A stretch of DNA of 34,271 bases from Fermentimonas sp. (GCA_028709385.1 JAQVXD010000027.1:1-34271); one strand, 5' to 3'. Positions 1 through 7,979 are shown, counted from the first letter of the stretch. Notes: a model not told the origin generated them from the letters alone. Numbers and translations: made by a program.

Positions 1-252
1 TGCAGCATTGAAAGCACTTTTTCCCTCGAGTGCAAATTCTTTAAAACCGATTCTTATAAAGGGTTTTATTGTTCTTAGAAAATCCTGTGTCATTTTAAAT
101 GCACCACGTTGTTTTGTCTGACCTTTTGATCTCGGATTTGTCATTCTAACGGGACGACTTTTTATGTACTCTACACCTCTGCATGACGACCCAATTACAT
201 TACCAACTTTTCCGGAAAACCCTCCAAAAATACCATCTTTCAACTTGCCCAT
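1..252 (-). CDS. DUF6266 family protein, N-terminal part (cut by window edge)
   Basis: Reading the minus strand from the ATG at 252-250 gives 84 uninterrupted codons that run off the left edge. The product starts MGKLKDGIFGGFSGKVGN and continues with a basic stretch (SRPVRMTNPRSKGQTKQRG) and an FLRTIKPFIRIGF segment. This is the characteristic opening of the Bacteroidota DUF6266 family, whose function is unknown. Full members are roughly 200 residues, so more than half is missing here. There is no signal peptide. The sequence before the start is A/T-rich without a Shine-Dalgarno sequence, as is normal in this phylum. Its downstream neighbours lie outside the window. The family call rests on recognising the N-terminal motif and is fairly secure; no function can be assigned. 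Confidence 0.75.
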   Translation of the reverse strand, partial: MGKLKDGIFGGFSGKVGNVIGSSCRGVEYIKSRPVRMTNPRSKGQTKQRGAFKMTQDFLRTIKPFIRIGFKEFALEGKSAFNAA

Positions 253-516
253 TTTCACTAAAATTTACAATTCTACAATTCATGCAAGTTAATAAATGTT
301 TTTAACATAATCAAGTTTTTAGCTGTATATTTTACTGACTAAAATCTTAGTAAATACTAATTAAGTCTTAACTAACTACTAATTTATATAAGCTATCTTA
401 GGAGTTAGTTAGGAGTTTGTACGTAGTTGGTTATGAGTTAATATGAATAATTATATGCTATAAACCTAATAACTCGTATTTTTCGAAGGAAAAAACTGAT
501 ATTTTATTAGGAAATA
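253..516. other. Non-coding gap between DUF6266 gene and hydrolase remnant
   Basis: A very AT-rich stretch of 264 bases with stops in all frames. It contains an imperfect family of TAACTAACT/AGTTAGTTA-like words, the clearest pair being an inverted repeat at 369-377 and 403-411. I see no convincing promoter for the DUF6266 gene and no RNA gene. Together with the broken genes next to it, it looks like relaxed, decaying sequence. Confidence 0.5.
369..411. repeat. Inverted repeat TAACTAACT / AGTTAGTTA
   Basis: TAACTAACT at 369-377 is matched by its exact reverse complement at 403-411, with a 25-base AT-rich loop. Related words (GTAGTTGGTTATGAGTTA around 423-440, TAATAACTC around 468) follow, so this may be a degenerate tandem or palindromic repeat region and not one functional hairpin. 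No T-tract follows either arm, so it is not a typical terminator. Confidence 0.4.
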
Positions 517-950
517 TTAATTAACGCTATTTTTAGATACAATATCTCTCACAATCCCTACAAATTTCTCAGGTTCTTCGGCATTGGGTGAATGAGCAGA
601 ATTATCAAAGGTATAAAATGCTTTGTCAGATACTTCTATATTGTCGAAATACTCAAGAGCTAATGTATGTGATACCTGATAATCAAATTTTCCATGTATT
701 ATATAAACAGGAATCTCGAAATTGGTTGACGATTCATTTAGATTATCATTTTCAACATAATTCCAGACATTTGAATGTAAAAAATTTATCCTTTAAAATA
801 AAACAGTTTTTCTGATAGAGTGTATCCTTTGAAGGTAAACAGATTTTTAAATAATTCGCTAACAGTAAAATCATCACTATGCATTATTCCAATTCTATAT
901 TTGTTCATTAATAAAGAGCGTGCAGATGTACCAATCTTGTCGCAAAGAGT
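517..950 (-). pseudogene. alpha/beta hydrolase remnant, truncated and frameshifted
   Basis: On the minus strand two overlapping frames together spell the C-terminal part of an alpha/beta hydrolase of the proline-iminopeptidase-like group. Frame A runs from about 950 through MNKYRIGIMHSDDF (ATG at 908) to FTFKGYTLSEKLFYFKG and hits a stop at 786-788. Frame B picks up at about 789 with INFLHSNVWNYVEN, continues into IPVYIIHGKFDYQV (the usual Asp-bearing strand) and FDNSAHSPNAEEPEKF (the His-bearing loop), and ends at TAA 517-519. The N-terminal half, including the nucleophile elbow, is absent: upstream of about 950 the sequence belongs to the outer-membrane protein gene. This is therefore a double-damaged pseudogene (5' truncation plus a frameshift near 787-800). 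The cap and C-terminal segments match the family well; the exact 5' limit of homology is an estimate. Confidence 0.75.
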
Positions 951-2170
951 CGGTTCTCAATTTTGTTGGATGATTTAATGACCCGATCATCAAATTCCTG
1001 ACTGCTCTCGGTTATATTAGTTTCGGAAGACTGACTGCTTCTGTAAAAGTCGCTGTTGAAGTCAATCTTTAGGTCTCCTATCGTTCCGTTATAGTAGGCA
1101 TTCAACCGGTGTCTTGGTTTATTGTCGTTCATTTGTTCATTTACACTTTTCCATCTGTCGAAATATTCTTCATTTGCAAAAACATCACTATTAGTGACAA
1201 TGGATTGATCATTATTTCCCGGATAAATCGACATAGTATGCTTCATTCCAACATAATGATTGGGATTAATCTCATAGTTAATTCCTGAGATAGTAGTCAG
1301 AGGATTTGCAACACCTTTTACATCCATTGTATTTGTCTGTGTCCAGAGAGTATCAACGAAAGCAGTTTGTGTTAAAGAACTACTCTGTATATAATCATAT
1401 CTTTCATATTTGGCAGTTGCAAATATATCCCAGCCTTTGTAACGATAATTCAGGTTTAGCTGCTGCCTAAGGTCGGTATTCTCATTTATCAGATAAGTGG
1501 ACCTTACATCAAAACTGAATCCGTCACCGGCTTTACGTACCGTGTGAATACGGATTATTGCTTTAACAGAAGCATCGTAACCTGCGCCGGGATTATGAAC
1601 TATTTCAACCTCTCTGATATCGGAAGAGGCAATCATATCAAGTTCTGAAGCGTCGCGCAACTCCCTGTTGTTGATATAAATTTTTGCTTTACCTTTTCCG
1701 AAGATTGAGAAATCGCCGTCATCACCGGTAATTGCGGGCAGTCTTTTAAGAACATCATTTGCTGTGCCGGCTTTACTTAATACGGTATTTTCAACAGTTG
1801 CAACAACTGCATCATCACGAAGTCTTATCCTTGGGAGATCACCATTTACAACAACTTCGCTGAGCATAGTTGCATCTGATTTCAGATATATTTCCTGTTC
1901 AGGTTTAGCAGGCAGAGTCTGAGTTTCATAGCCAATAAACGAAACTCTCAGTAGTTTATCACCACTATTATCTTCATCTATAACAAAAGCACCGGTTTGA
2001 TCAGTAGTTGTTCCGGTAATCAAAGTAGAGTCGGGTAGGGAATATACTGCTACGTTAGCAAATTCAATAGGGTTACTGTCTAAGTCAGAAACAACACCTT
2101 TAATTTGTGCATTTAGTGGTAATATCAAACCACATAAAACTAATGAAAATAGAATTTTTAGAGTAGTCAT
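908..2170 (-). pseudogene. Truncated outer-membrane beta-barrel protein (TonB-receptor-like) with carboxypeptidase-regulatory-like domain
   Basis: The 420-residue product begins with a signal peptide (cleavage near LNA-Q, residue 21-22). A carboxypeptidase-regulatory-like beta-sandwich follows (about 22-95, IKGVVSDLDSNPIEFANVAV), then a plug-like region (about 105-215, with LSEVVVNG and the DVLKRLPAI block), then the first barrel strands. This is the architecture of the Bacteroidota outer membrane beta-barrel family (PF14905-like), whose members are usually about 700-900 residues. Here the barrel stops about halfway: after NRLFATRLV the frame runs into six unrelated residues and a stop overlapping the hydrolase remnant's ATG (TAATG). 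Most barrel strands are missing, so the product is unlikely to fold in the membrane, and I call it a truncated gene. It could still encode a secreted N-terminal fragment. The substrate is unknown. Confidence 0.8.
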
Positions 2171-2369
2171 AATTTATTTATTTAATTCGAAAATATGACT
2201 ACGGCTCTTTTTATTTGGTTACAGTTTATTTGATTATTTTTAAATCGGTGTTGTTTATCAGGTGGTTATATTATTTTTATGACTACAATAATTTCAGCAT
2301 TTTGTCACCGCACGAATTGAAGTTTCGTTGACAGCATTGTCACATGGATATAAAGATGTGTATAGTCCT

Positions 2370-2690
2370 TTAAAATGTAACTGTTTTATCAGCCCAAACA
2401 ACAAGATTTACACAGTCAATCATTGTCGAAATCGGACAAGCTTCAGTTTCACTTAGTTGTCTTGATTTTAAACATGTTCCACAAGCAAGTATTTCACCGC
2501 CGACATTCACAAATGCTTTTAATTGTTCGTCAACATTGTATTTATCGTGAGTTAATCCTTCACATTCAACGGCTTCTCCCATTAGGAAAACCTTTACTTC
2601 ATGTCCTTGTTTTTTTGCTGTTACTGCAAATCGAAAAGCATTCCATGCTTTTTCAAATTCTTTTGTTTCTAAAATGATTCCAATTTTCAT
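2370..2690 (-). CDS. DsrE family protein
   Basis: This 106-residue protein matches the small DsrE/DsrF-like fold. It opens with a strand (MKIGIILET), followed by the FAVTAKKQGHEVKVFLMGEAVE segment typical of the family, and ends with a short hydrophobic strand (VNLVVWADKTV). It has four further features of note: a CGTC pair at residues 70-73 and extra cysteines at 43, 85 and 93. Family members include sulfur-relay proteins (TusBCD, DsrEFH) and many uncharacterised thiol proteins. The CGTC motif suggests thiol or persulfide chemistry, but that is inference. No signal peptide is present, so it is cytoplasmic. It lies 13 bases downstream of a methyltransferase gene on the same strand, so the two are probably co-transcribed. 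The family is sure; the substrate is unknown. Confidence 0.85.
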   Translation of the reverse strand: MKIGIILETKEFEKAWNAFRFAVTAKKQGHEVKVFLMGEAVECEGLTHDKYNVDEQLKAFVNVGGEILACGTCLKSRQLSETEACPISTMIDCVNLVVWADKTVTF

Positions 2691-2703
2691 AATACCCTGT
2701 ATT

Positions 2704-3273
2704 TTATTTTTTTGAAATTACTAATCCATAATGATATGGCTCCAAAATAAAAGGTTCTTTTACAATATTAAACCTTTTCTTATCAATCATATCGAGAATT
2801 TGTTCAGGTTTTGGTCTAATACTCAAGTCTGGTCCACGTGGTGTTGAAATATCGCTCCGCCAATGAATAATTCCAATTTTACCGTTTCTCTTTAAAATTC
2901 GAAATGATTCGTCCAAAAAGTCTGTCGGTGAATCATGATGAAGAATATTAAATAGCATTACATAATCAATTGAATTGACAGCTAATCCAGTAGTTTGGGT
3001 TAAAATATCTCTTTGTTCAATAATAACATTGACTATATAATTAACATGTAGTTTCTTTTTTAAAGATTCAACCATAATGTTATCAATATCGAAAGAGAAT
3101 AATTTGCCCTTTATTAATCCTGCAGCCGGTATTGTAAATGTGCCATATCCACATCCAATTTCAACCAAATCAGTTATTTGTGAATCAATCTGCAATTCTG
3201 ATAAGATTAGATTGATATCAAAAAATTCATTCCATAAATTTTCATCTGGCATTCCACTATCTCTTACTTTCAT
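2704..3273 (-). CDS. Class I SAM-dependent methyltransferase
   Basis: This 189-residue protein has the Rossmann-like methyltransferase core. Motif I is VEIGCGYGTF at residues 37-46, an acidic FSFDID strand end lies about 20 residues later, a QRDIL segment follows, then VMLFNILHH (motif IV region) and the FRILKRNGKIGIIHW strand. It is of the short Methyltransf_11/25 type with no accessory domain, so the substrate (small molecule or metalloid) cannot be told from sequence. The N-terminus (MPDENLWNEFFD) is shared with several stand-alone bacterial methyltransferases. The stop is 13 bases before the DsrE-family gene, forming a two-gene unit. The pair sits between a truncated gene and a region of degenerate repeats, which makes recent acquisition plausible. 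Confidence 0.88.
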   Translation of the reverse strand: MKVRDSGMPDENLWNEFFDINLILSELQIDSQITDLVEIGCGYGTFTIPAAGLIKGKLFSFDIDNIMVESLKKKLHVNYIVNVIIEQRDILTQTTGLAVNSIDYVMLFNILHHDSPTDFLDESFRILKRNGKIGIIHWRSDISTPRGPDLSIRPKPEQILDMIDKKRFNIVKEPFILEPYHYGLVISKK

Positions 3274-3324
3274 AAACTACTTGATTATGAGCAACAATTA
3301 TCTTTTTGCATGGGCGGACATTTT

Positions 3325-3362
3325 ACGCTGCCATAACTACAATAGACACAGCGTTATTATGG
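3325..3362. repeat. Interlocked inverted repeats (ACGCTG/CAGCGT and CCATAA/TTATGG)
   Basis: In the 229-base gap between the methyltransferase gene and corA, ACGCTG (3325-3330) pairs with CAGCGT (3349-3354), and CCATAA (3331-3336) pairs with TTATGG (3357-3362). The pairings cross, so they are alternatives or a pseudoknot-like arrangement. The word ACTACAATA (3336-3344), followed four bases later by CAGC, recurs on the other side of the DsrE/methyltransferase pair (2282-2290, CAGC at 2295-2298). Function is unknown. It could be a degenerate recombination site or chance similarity. Confidence 0.4.
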
Positions 3363-3502
3363 ACAATAGTATTATTTCCATATTTAAATGTCTAAAAATG
3401 ATTATAGAAACGAAGTTAATCAAAAACAATTTATTACAAATCGTATATTACAAAAAAATTGTACATTGCAGTTTAATATTTTTATTTAGTAAATCCATAC
3501 AT

Positions 3503-4561
3503 ATGAATCGTACTCCACTAAAACGACAGGAAGATATCGGACTGTCACCTTATGAGCTGAAGTTTCGTGGAACACACCGTTCTAAAGAAGTGCAAATGAC
3601 GATTTTTGATCTCAATTCTGAAGATACTCAGGAAACAATTATTCACGATGTAGAAGAACTGGAGTTATATAAAGATAAGCTAGTATGGCTGAATATAGAT
3701 GGTCTGCATAATGAAAACCTAATGGGTGAACTTTCAGATAACCTGCAAATTCCGGCAGATATATTATCTGATGTTATGGAGCCGGTCACTCGTCCGCAAA
3801 TAGAAGAGTTTGACGAAGGTCTATTCGTATCAATAAAAATGATGCAATTTGACGAATCAATGAATCAGATTTCGATTGACAATCTTAGTATTGTAGCGAT
3901 TGATAATTGGTTGATTACTTTCCAGGAAGAACAGAACAGTCTGTTTAATCCTGTTAAAGAGCGACTTAAAAAGCATAATAAGAGATTCAGGGATCTGGGA
4001 ACTGATTACGTTGCATTTTCCCTACTGGATGTGGTGATTGATAATTATATTTATATTCTGGGTGTGCTTGGTGAAAAAATAGAGGAGCTTGATAACAAAA
4101 TGGTGCTTAATCCTGATAGGGATATACTTAAAACTATAAACCTTTTCAAACGTCAGCTTACTGATCTTGGACGTTACATAAAACCTGCCAGGGAAATGAT
4201 TGCCAGCCTTGTGAAGTTAGACAGTGATTTTATTGATGAGAGAAATTTTAAGCATTTTAAGGAACTACATGATAACATTAACCAGGCTGTGGAGCTGTTG
4301 GATTATTATCATGAGGTTTTGTATGATGAATTGAATATTTATCACTCATCCATGAGTACCAGGCTAAATGATATCATGGCTCTTTTGACAGTATTTTCTG
4401 TAGTATTCATTCCGCTTACTTTTATAGTTGGTGTTTACGGGATGAATTTCGACAATATGCCGGAACTCCATATTCCAAACGGCTATTTTATTGTCTGGGG
4501 AGTGATGCTGATAATTGCAATAGGTATGCTTTGGTATTTTAAAAAGAAGAAATGGTTTTGA
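3503..4561 (+). CDS. corA: CorA-type magnesium/cobalt transporter
   Basis: This encodes a 352-residue inner-membrane divalent cation channel of the CorA family. The long cytoplasmic N-terminal domain runs to about residue 285 and includes LVWLNIDGLH and the charged helical stalk (ERLKKHNKRFRDLGTDYVAF). TM1 follows (about 291-312, DIMALLTVFSVVFIPLTFIVG), then the signature GMN (313-315) in GVYGMNF, a short acidic loop, TM2 (about 327-346) and a Lys-rich tail. The frame stays open upstream to 3077, but that extension overlaps the divergent methyltransferase gene and does not resemble CorA. The ATG at 3503 gives the usual family length. It is monocistronic, ending just before the 4566-4600 hairpin. 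Confidence 0.95.
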   Translation: MNRTPLKRQEDIGLSPYELKFRGTHRSKEVQMTIFDLNSEDTQETIIHDVEELELYKDKLVWLNIDGLHNENLMGELSDNLQIPADILSDVMEPVTRPQIEEFDEGLFVSIKMMQFDESMNQISIDNLSIVAIDNWLITFQEEQNSLFNPVKERLKKHNKRFRDLGTDYVAFSLLDVVIDNYIYILGVLGEKIEELDNKMVLNPDRDILKTINLFKRQLTDLGRYIKPAREMIASLVKLDSDFIDERNFKHFKELHDNINQAVELLDYYHEVLYDELNIYHSSMSTRLNDIMALLTVFSVVFIPLTFIVGVYGMNFDNMPELHIPNGYFIVWGVMLIIAIGMLWYFKKKKWF

Positions 4562-4565
4562 AAAT

Positions 4566-4600
4566 AAAAAACCCGCCTTATCTGTTGTAAAGCGGGCTTT
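4566..4600. terminator. Bidirectional rho-independent terminator between corA and the DUF4919 gene
   Basis: CCCGC (4572-4576) pairs with GCGGG (4592-4596), with extra TTA/TAA pairs inside. On the minus strand the stem is followed by a run of Ts (GCGGGTTTTTTATTT), which makes a strong terminator for the gene ending at 4622. On the plus strand the tail is shorter (CTTTAAG) but it lies immediately after the corA stop, so it probably serves both convergent genes. Confidence 0.85.
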
Positions 4601-4621
4601 AAGTAATTTATATAAAATATT

Positions 4622-5323
4622 TTACATTTTTCCTCCTCCGTGTGTACTGACATAATCAATTACCGGTGAGATATTAAAGTAAACACGCTCTACTCCGAAA
4701 CGATTTTCGCCTAGGGTGAGGTAATTTACTTTTTTGCCTCTTATGATTTTATCTTCTCCTCCGTAGGTGTATCCCAGGAAGGGGAGGATGTCATACTCAT
4801 GAGCTACCTTGATAACGTAGAACGGAGTGCTGTCTGACATACCGTCACCCGTACTCACTATAGCATCCTGAACAATTTTACGTTGTTGTGCCACTTTCTT
4901 ATATTCCTCCGTGTCATTCTGCTGAGCTAAAACTAAAAGCTTTGCATTTAAAGCTCTCAGATTGAATGGATCCTGCAGAAGAAGTGCACTTGAATATTGT
5001 AAAATATCATTATAATCAGCAGGCGTGAAAGCACCTTTGGCAAGTGTCTGAGCCAGTAGATTATTGTATGAAGAAGTATCAGTCGGCTCATAACCTTGCT
5101 GATATACAAAACCAAAATAGAGGTGCCTCCCTTCATTTGGGGTTAGTTTAGTATCTCCGGCCTGATACCTTTTCATCAGATTGGGATAATAAAAAGATGA
5201 GGTTGGCTCTTTTGTATTACGTTCTATCTGTTTGAAATCAGGTGCATCGAAAAACTCTTCCTGAGCTTGTGCTGAAAGAATTATGCAAGAGAAAATAGTG
5301 AGTAAGATAACTGATTTTTTCAT
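4622..5323 (-). CDS. DUF4919 domain-containing secreted protein
   Basis: This 233-residue protein begins with a clear signal peptide (MKKSVILLTIFSCIILSAQAQ), so it is exported to the periplasm or beyond. The body starts with FDAPDFKQIERNTKEPTSSF and carries the LYFGFVYQQGYEP block typical of the Bacteroidota DUF4919 family, followed by a helical, TPR-like middle (about 85-150) and a C-terminal strand-rich part (YLTLGENRFGVERVYFNISP). Function is unknown. It has its own promoter at 5356-5387, 33 bases or more from the ATG, and is followed by a terminator, so it looks monocistronic although fabD lies 88 bases upstream. Length and domain match the family. Confidence 0.88.
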   Translation of the reverse strand: MKKSVILLTIFSCIILSAQAQEEFFDAPDFKQIERNTKEPTSSFYYPNLMKRYQAGDTKLTPNEGRHLYFGFVYQQGYEPTDTSSYNNLLAQTLAKGAFTPADYNDILQYSSALLLQDPFNLRALNAKLLVLAQQNDTEEYKKVAQQRKIVQDAIVSTGDGMSDSTPFYVIKVAHEYDILPFLGYTYGGEDKIIRGKKVNYLTLGENRFGVERVYFNISPVIDYVSTHGGGKM

Positions 5324-5355
5324 TGTAAATATGTTTTAGTTTTGGTAGTCAGGAA

Positions 5356-5387
5356 CAAATGTATTTTCTAATATCCTTTTTAACAAA
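5356..5387 (-). promoter_or_regulatory. Bacteroidota sigma-type promoter for the DUF4919 gene
   Basis: Read on the minus strand: TTTG (complement of 5384-5387), exactly 20 bases, then TACATTTG (complement of 5356-5363). This fits the TTTG / TAnnTTTG consensus of the Bacteroidota housekeeping sigma factor. Confidence 0.75.
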
Positions 5388-5411
5388 TAAACGTTGCTAA
5401 CAAAGCTTAAA

Positions 5412-6293
5412 CTACTGTTTTCCTGAAACCGTTACACTTTTATCAATTTTTGAAATAAGTCCCTGAAGTACACTTCCCGGACCGAGTTCCACAAACTCAG
5501 TTGCACCATCATCAATCATGTTTTGTACAGATTGAGTCCATTTCACAGGTGATGTCAACTGGGCAACAAGGTTTTTCTTTATTGTTTCAGGATCAGTCTC
5601 TCCCTTTGTAGTTACATTCTGATACACAGGACATACCGGTGTAGAAAAATCAGTGGACTCAATTGCTTCAGATAGCTCTACGCGTGCAGGCTCCATTAAA
5701 GGAGAGTGGAAAGCACCGCCAACTTTCAGGGGTAGTGCACGTTTTGCACCAGCTTCTTTCATAAGCTCACATGCTTTCTCTATACCGCTCATTGTACCTG
5801 AGATTACGATTTGTCCGGGACAGTTATAGTTTGCCGGTACAACCACATCATCTATTGATTCACAGATCTCCTCAACTTTTTCATCCGGCAGAGCAATAAT
5901 TGCAGCCATAGTGGAAGGATTGGCTTCACACGCTTTTTGCATGGCAAGAGCACGTGCATAAACTAATTTCAATCCATCTTCGAAAGAAAGAGCTCCTGCA
6001 GCAACAAGTGCCGAGAATTCTCCAAGTGAATGTCCGGCGGTCATGTCAGGTTTGAATTCCTCACCTAAAGTTTTTGCCAGTATCACTGAGTGAAGAAATA
6101 TTGCGGGCTGAGTTACTTTGGTTTGTTTTAAATCTTCATCAGTTCCGGCGAACATCAGATCAGTTATTCTGAATCCAAGAATCTCGTTTGCTTTCTCGAA
6201 CATCTCTTTTGCAAGTGCAGATGTTTCATATAAATCTTTTCCCATTCCCACGAACTGAGCTCCCTGGCCGGGAAATACATATGCTTTTTTCAT
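5412..6293 (-). CDS. fabD: Malonyl-CoA:ACP transacylase
   Basis: FabD moves malonate from malonyl-CoA to acyl carrier protein, supplying the elongation unit for type II fatty-acid synthesis in the cytoplasm. The 293-residue protein has the expected length and motifs: FPGQGAQ (7-13), the nucleophile elbow GHSLGE (87-92, Ser89), Arg114 that binds the malonyl carboxylate, and the catalytic His196 in GAFHSPLM. The C-terminal VELGPGSVLQGL segment is also present. It is the last gene of a three-gene operon, 21 bases after the acyl-CoA synthetase gene, and no separate promoter is visible between them. Its placement away from other fab genes, after a regulator and an acyl-CoA synthetase, suggests that acyl-CoA supply and malonyl loading are co-regulated (inference). 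Confidence 0.96.
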   Translation of the reverse strand: MKKAYVFPGQGAQFVGMGKDLYETSALAKEMFEKANEILGFRITDLMFAGTDEDLKQTKVTQPAIFLHSVILAKTLGEEFKPDMTAGHSLGEFSALVAAGALSFEDGLKLVYARALAMQKACEANPSTMAAIIALPDEKVEEICESIDDVVVPANYNCPGQIVISGTMSGIEKACELMKEAGAKRALPLKVGGAFHSPLMEPARVELSEAIESTDFSTPVCPVYQNVTTKGETDPETIKKNLVAQLTSPVKWTQSVQNMIDDGATEFVELGPGSVLQGLISKIDKSVTVSGKQ

Positions 6294-6314
6294 ATTTTAT
6301 TGACTGTTTTTGAT

Positions 6315-7979
6315 TTAATTATTTGAAGTATCCTTACTTCTTATTTCAACTCTTCTGATTTTACCGCTGATAGTTTTAGGAAGTTCATCAACAAACTCCA
6401 CTACACGCGGATATTTGTAAGGTGCAGTAACGTTTTTTACATGATCCTGAATCTCTTTTGCAAGCTCTTCTCCTGCCTGAGATTTATACTCTGCGGCCAG
6501 AACAATTGTGGCTTTAATTAACTGACCTCTGATTTCATCAGGGACACCTGTAATTGCACATTCAACAACTGCAGGGTGAGTCATGACTGCACTTTCTACT
6601 TCGAACGGCCCGATACGGTAGCCTGAACTTTTGATCACATCATCGGTACGTCCTTCGAACCAGTAGAAGCCGTCTTCATCACGCCAGGCCATGTCGCCGG
6701 TGTGATATATATCATCAGCATAAACCTGTTTGGTGAGCTCTTCATCTTTATAATAACCTTTGAAGAGAGATAACGGGCGCTGTTTGTCTGTATAGAAAAC
6801 TATTTCACCCTGTTCGCCATCTTCAGCGGAGCGGCCGTCATATGTAAGCAGGTCCATTTTATACAAAGGATTTGGTACACCCATGGCACCCGGTTTTGGT
6901 TCAATCCACGGGAATGTAATGATTGTGGGAGCTGTTTCGGTCTGTCCGAATGCTTCCATCATTTTAATTCCTGTCTGGTCGTAAAATGAGTTGAACACAG
7001 AGGGATTAAGTGCTTCACCGGCAGTTGTACAATATTCAAGTGCCGACAGATCATATTTACTCAAATCTTCACGAATGAGGAAACGGTAAATAGTGGGAGG
7101 TGCACAAAAAGATGTTACTTTATATGTTGAGATTATGTTAAGCATATCTTCAGGAATGAAGCGTCCCTCGAAGTCGTAAACAAATACGCAGGCACCTACA
7201 ATCCACTGCCCGTATAACTTTCCCCACACTGCTTTAGCCCAGCCGGTATCTGCAACTGTAAGATGAATACTGTTTTCATTGAGGTTGTGCCAGTATTTGG
7301 CGGTAGTAATGTGGCCTAAAGGATATGTAAAGTCATGTACCACCATTTTAGGCTGGCCTGTTGTTCCTGATGTGAAGTACAAAATCATCACGTCATCATT
7401 CTTATTGACTTTCTCAGGCCTGTTGAATGGTAATGCCTCTTCAACTCCTTTATGGAAATCGATCCATCCCTCGGGAATTGTTTCACCGATCTTAATAAGA
7501 TGTTTTACAGTTGGTGAATCTTTCATTGCCAGATTCACATGTTCGGTCAGATTATCATCCTCTGTTGCTATAATGGCTTTTACTCCTGCCGCGTTATTGC
7601 GATAAATGATGTCTTTGTCAGTCAGCAAATGAGTTGCCGGGATTGCCACTGCTCCAATCTTGTGAAGAGCAATAATAGTCTGCCAGAATTCGATGCTGCG
7701 TTTAAGTATCAGCATAACCATATCACCTTTGCCAATGCCAAGTGACTGTAAGAATGAAGCTGTTTTGTCTGAAAGTACCTTTATCTCTCCGAATGAAAGA
7801 TCTGTGTGAGCTCCTTTGTCGTTAGTCCAACAGAGTGCACGTTTATCAGGCTTTATCTCAGCCCATTCGTCTACTACATCGTAAGCGAAATTAAAATTTT
7901 CGGGTACATTAATGTGGTAGTTTTCAATAAAATCTTTGTGAGATGTAAATTCAGTTCTTTTTACAAATTTTTCTATCAT
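6315..7979 (-). CDS. AMP-forming acyl-CoA synthetase (ACSM/acetyl-CoA synthetase-like)
   Basis: The 554-residue enzyme activates a carboxylic acid with ATP to the acyl-AMP and then the CoA thioester. Visible motifs are the P-loop SGTTGQPK (204-211), EAFGQTETAP (342-351), YHTGDMAW (425-432), the hinge region GRTDDVIKSSGYRIGPFEVES (443-463), and the A10 catalytic lysine in KTISGKIRR (Lys540). Overall it resembles medium-chain acyl-CoA synthetases more than the longer acetyl-CoA synthetases, but the substrate (short, medium or branched chain) cannot be read from the sequence. It lies 24 bases downstream of the XRE-cupin regulator gene and 21 bases upstream of fabD, so it sits in the middle of a tight operon. 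Confidence 0.92.
   Translation of the reverse strand: MIEKFVKRTEFTSHKDFIENYHINVPENFNFAYDVVDEWAEIKPDKRALCWTNDKGAHTDLSFGEIKVLSDKTASFLQSLGIGKGDMVMLILKRSIEFWQTIIALHKIGAVAIPATHLLTDKDIIYRNNAAGVKAIIATEDDNLTEHVNLAMKDSPTVKHLIKIGETIPEGWIDFHKGVEEALPFNRPEKVNKNDDVMILYFTSGTTGQPKMVVHDFTYPLGHITTAKYWHNLNENSIHLTVADTGWAKAVWGKLYGQWIVGACVFVYDFEGRFIPEDMLNIISTYKVTSFCAPPTIYRFLIREDLSKYDLSALEYCTTAGEALNPSVFNSFYDQTGIKMMEAFGQTETAPTIITFPWIEPKPGAMGVPNPLYKMDLLTYDGRSAEDGEQGEIVFYTDKQRPLSLFKGYYKDEELTKQVYADDIYHTGDMAWRDEDGFYWFEGRTDDVIKSSGYRIGPFEVESAVMTHPAVVECAITGVPDEIRGQLIKATIVLAAEYKSQAGEELAKEIQDHVKNVTAPYKYPRVVEFVDELPKTISGKIRRVEIRSKDTSNN

Noticed and set aside
588..815. Plus-strand ORF of 75 codons
   Set aside because: It is antisense to the hydrolase remnant, whose minus-strand frames show family motifs; the plus-strand product has none.
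2423..2677. Plus-strand ORF of 84 codons
   Set aside because: It lies opposite the DsrE-family gene, is Leu/His-rich with no recognisable motif, and is a shadow frame.
3325..3362. Called as a true integron attC site
   Set aside because: The arms are short and cross, no integrase is present, and the GTTRRRY-type core is not clear, so I kept it as an unexplained repeat.
3077..3502. In-frame upstream extension of corA (142 codons before the ATG at 3503)
   Set aside because: It overlaps the methyltransferase gene on the other strand and has no CorA similarity; the protein from 3503 has normal length and start.
7279..7745. Two overlapping plus-strand ORFs
   Set aside because: Both are antisense to the well-supported acyl-CoA synthetase gene and show no family features.
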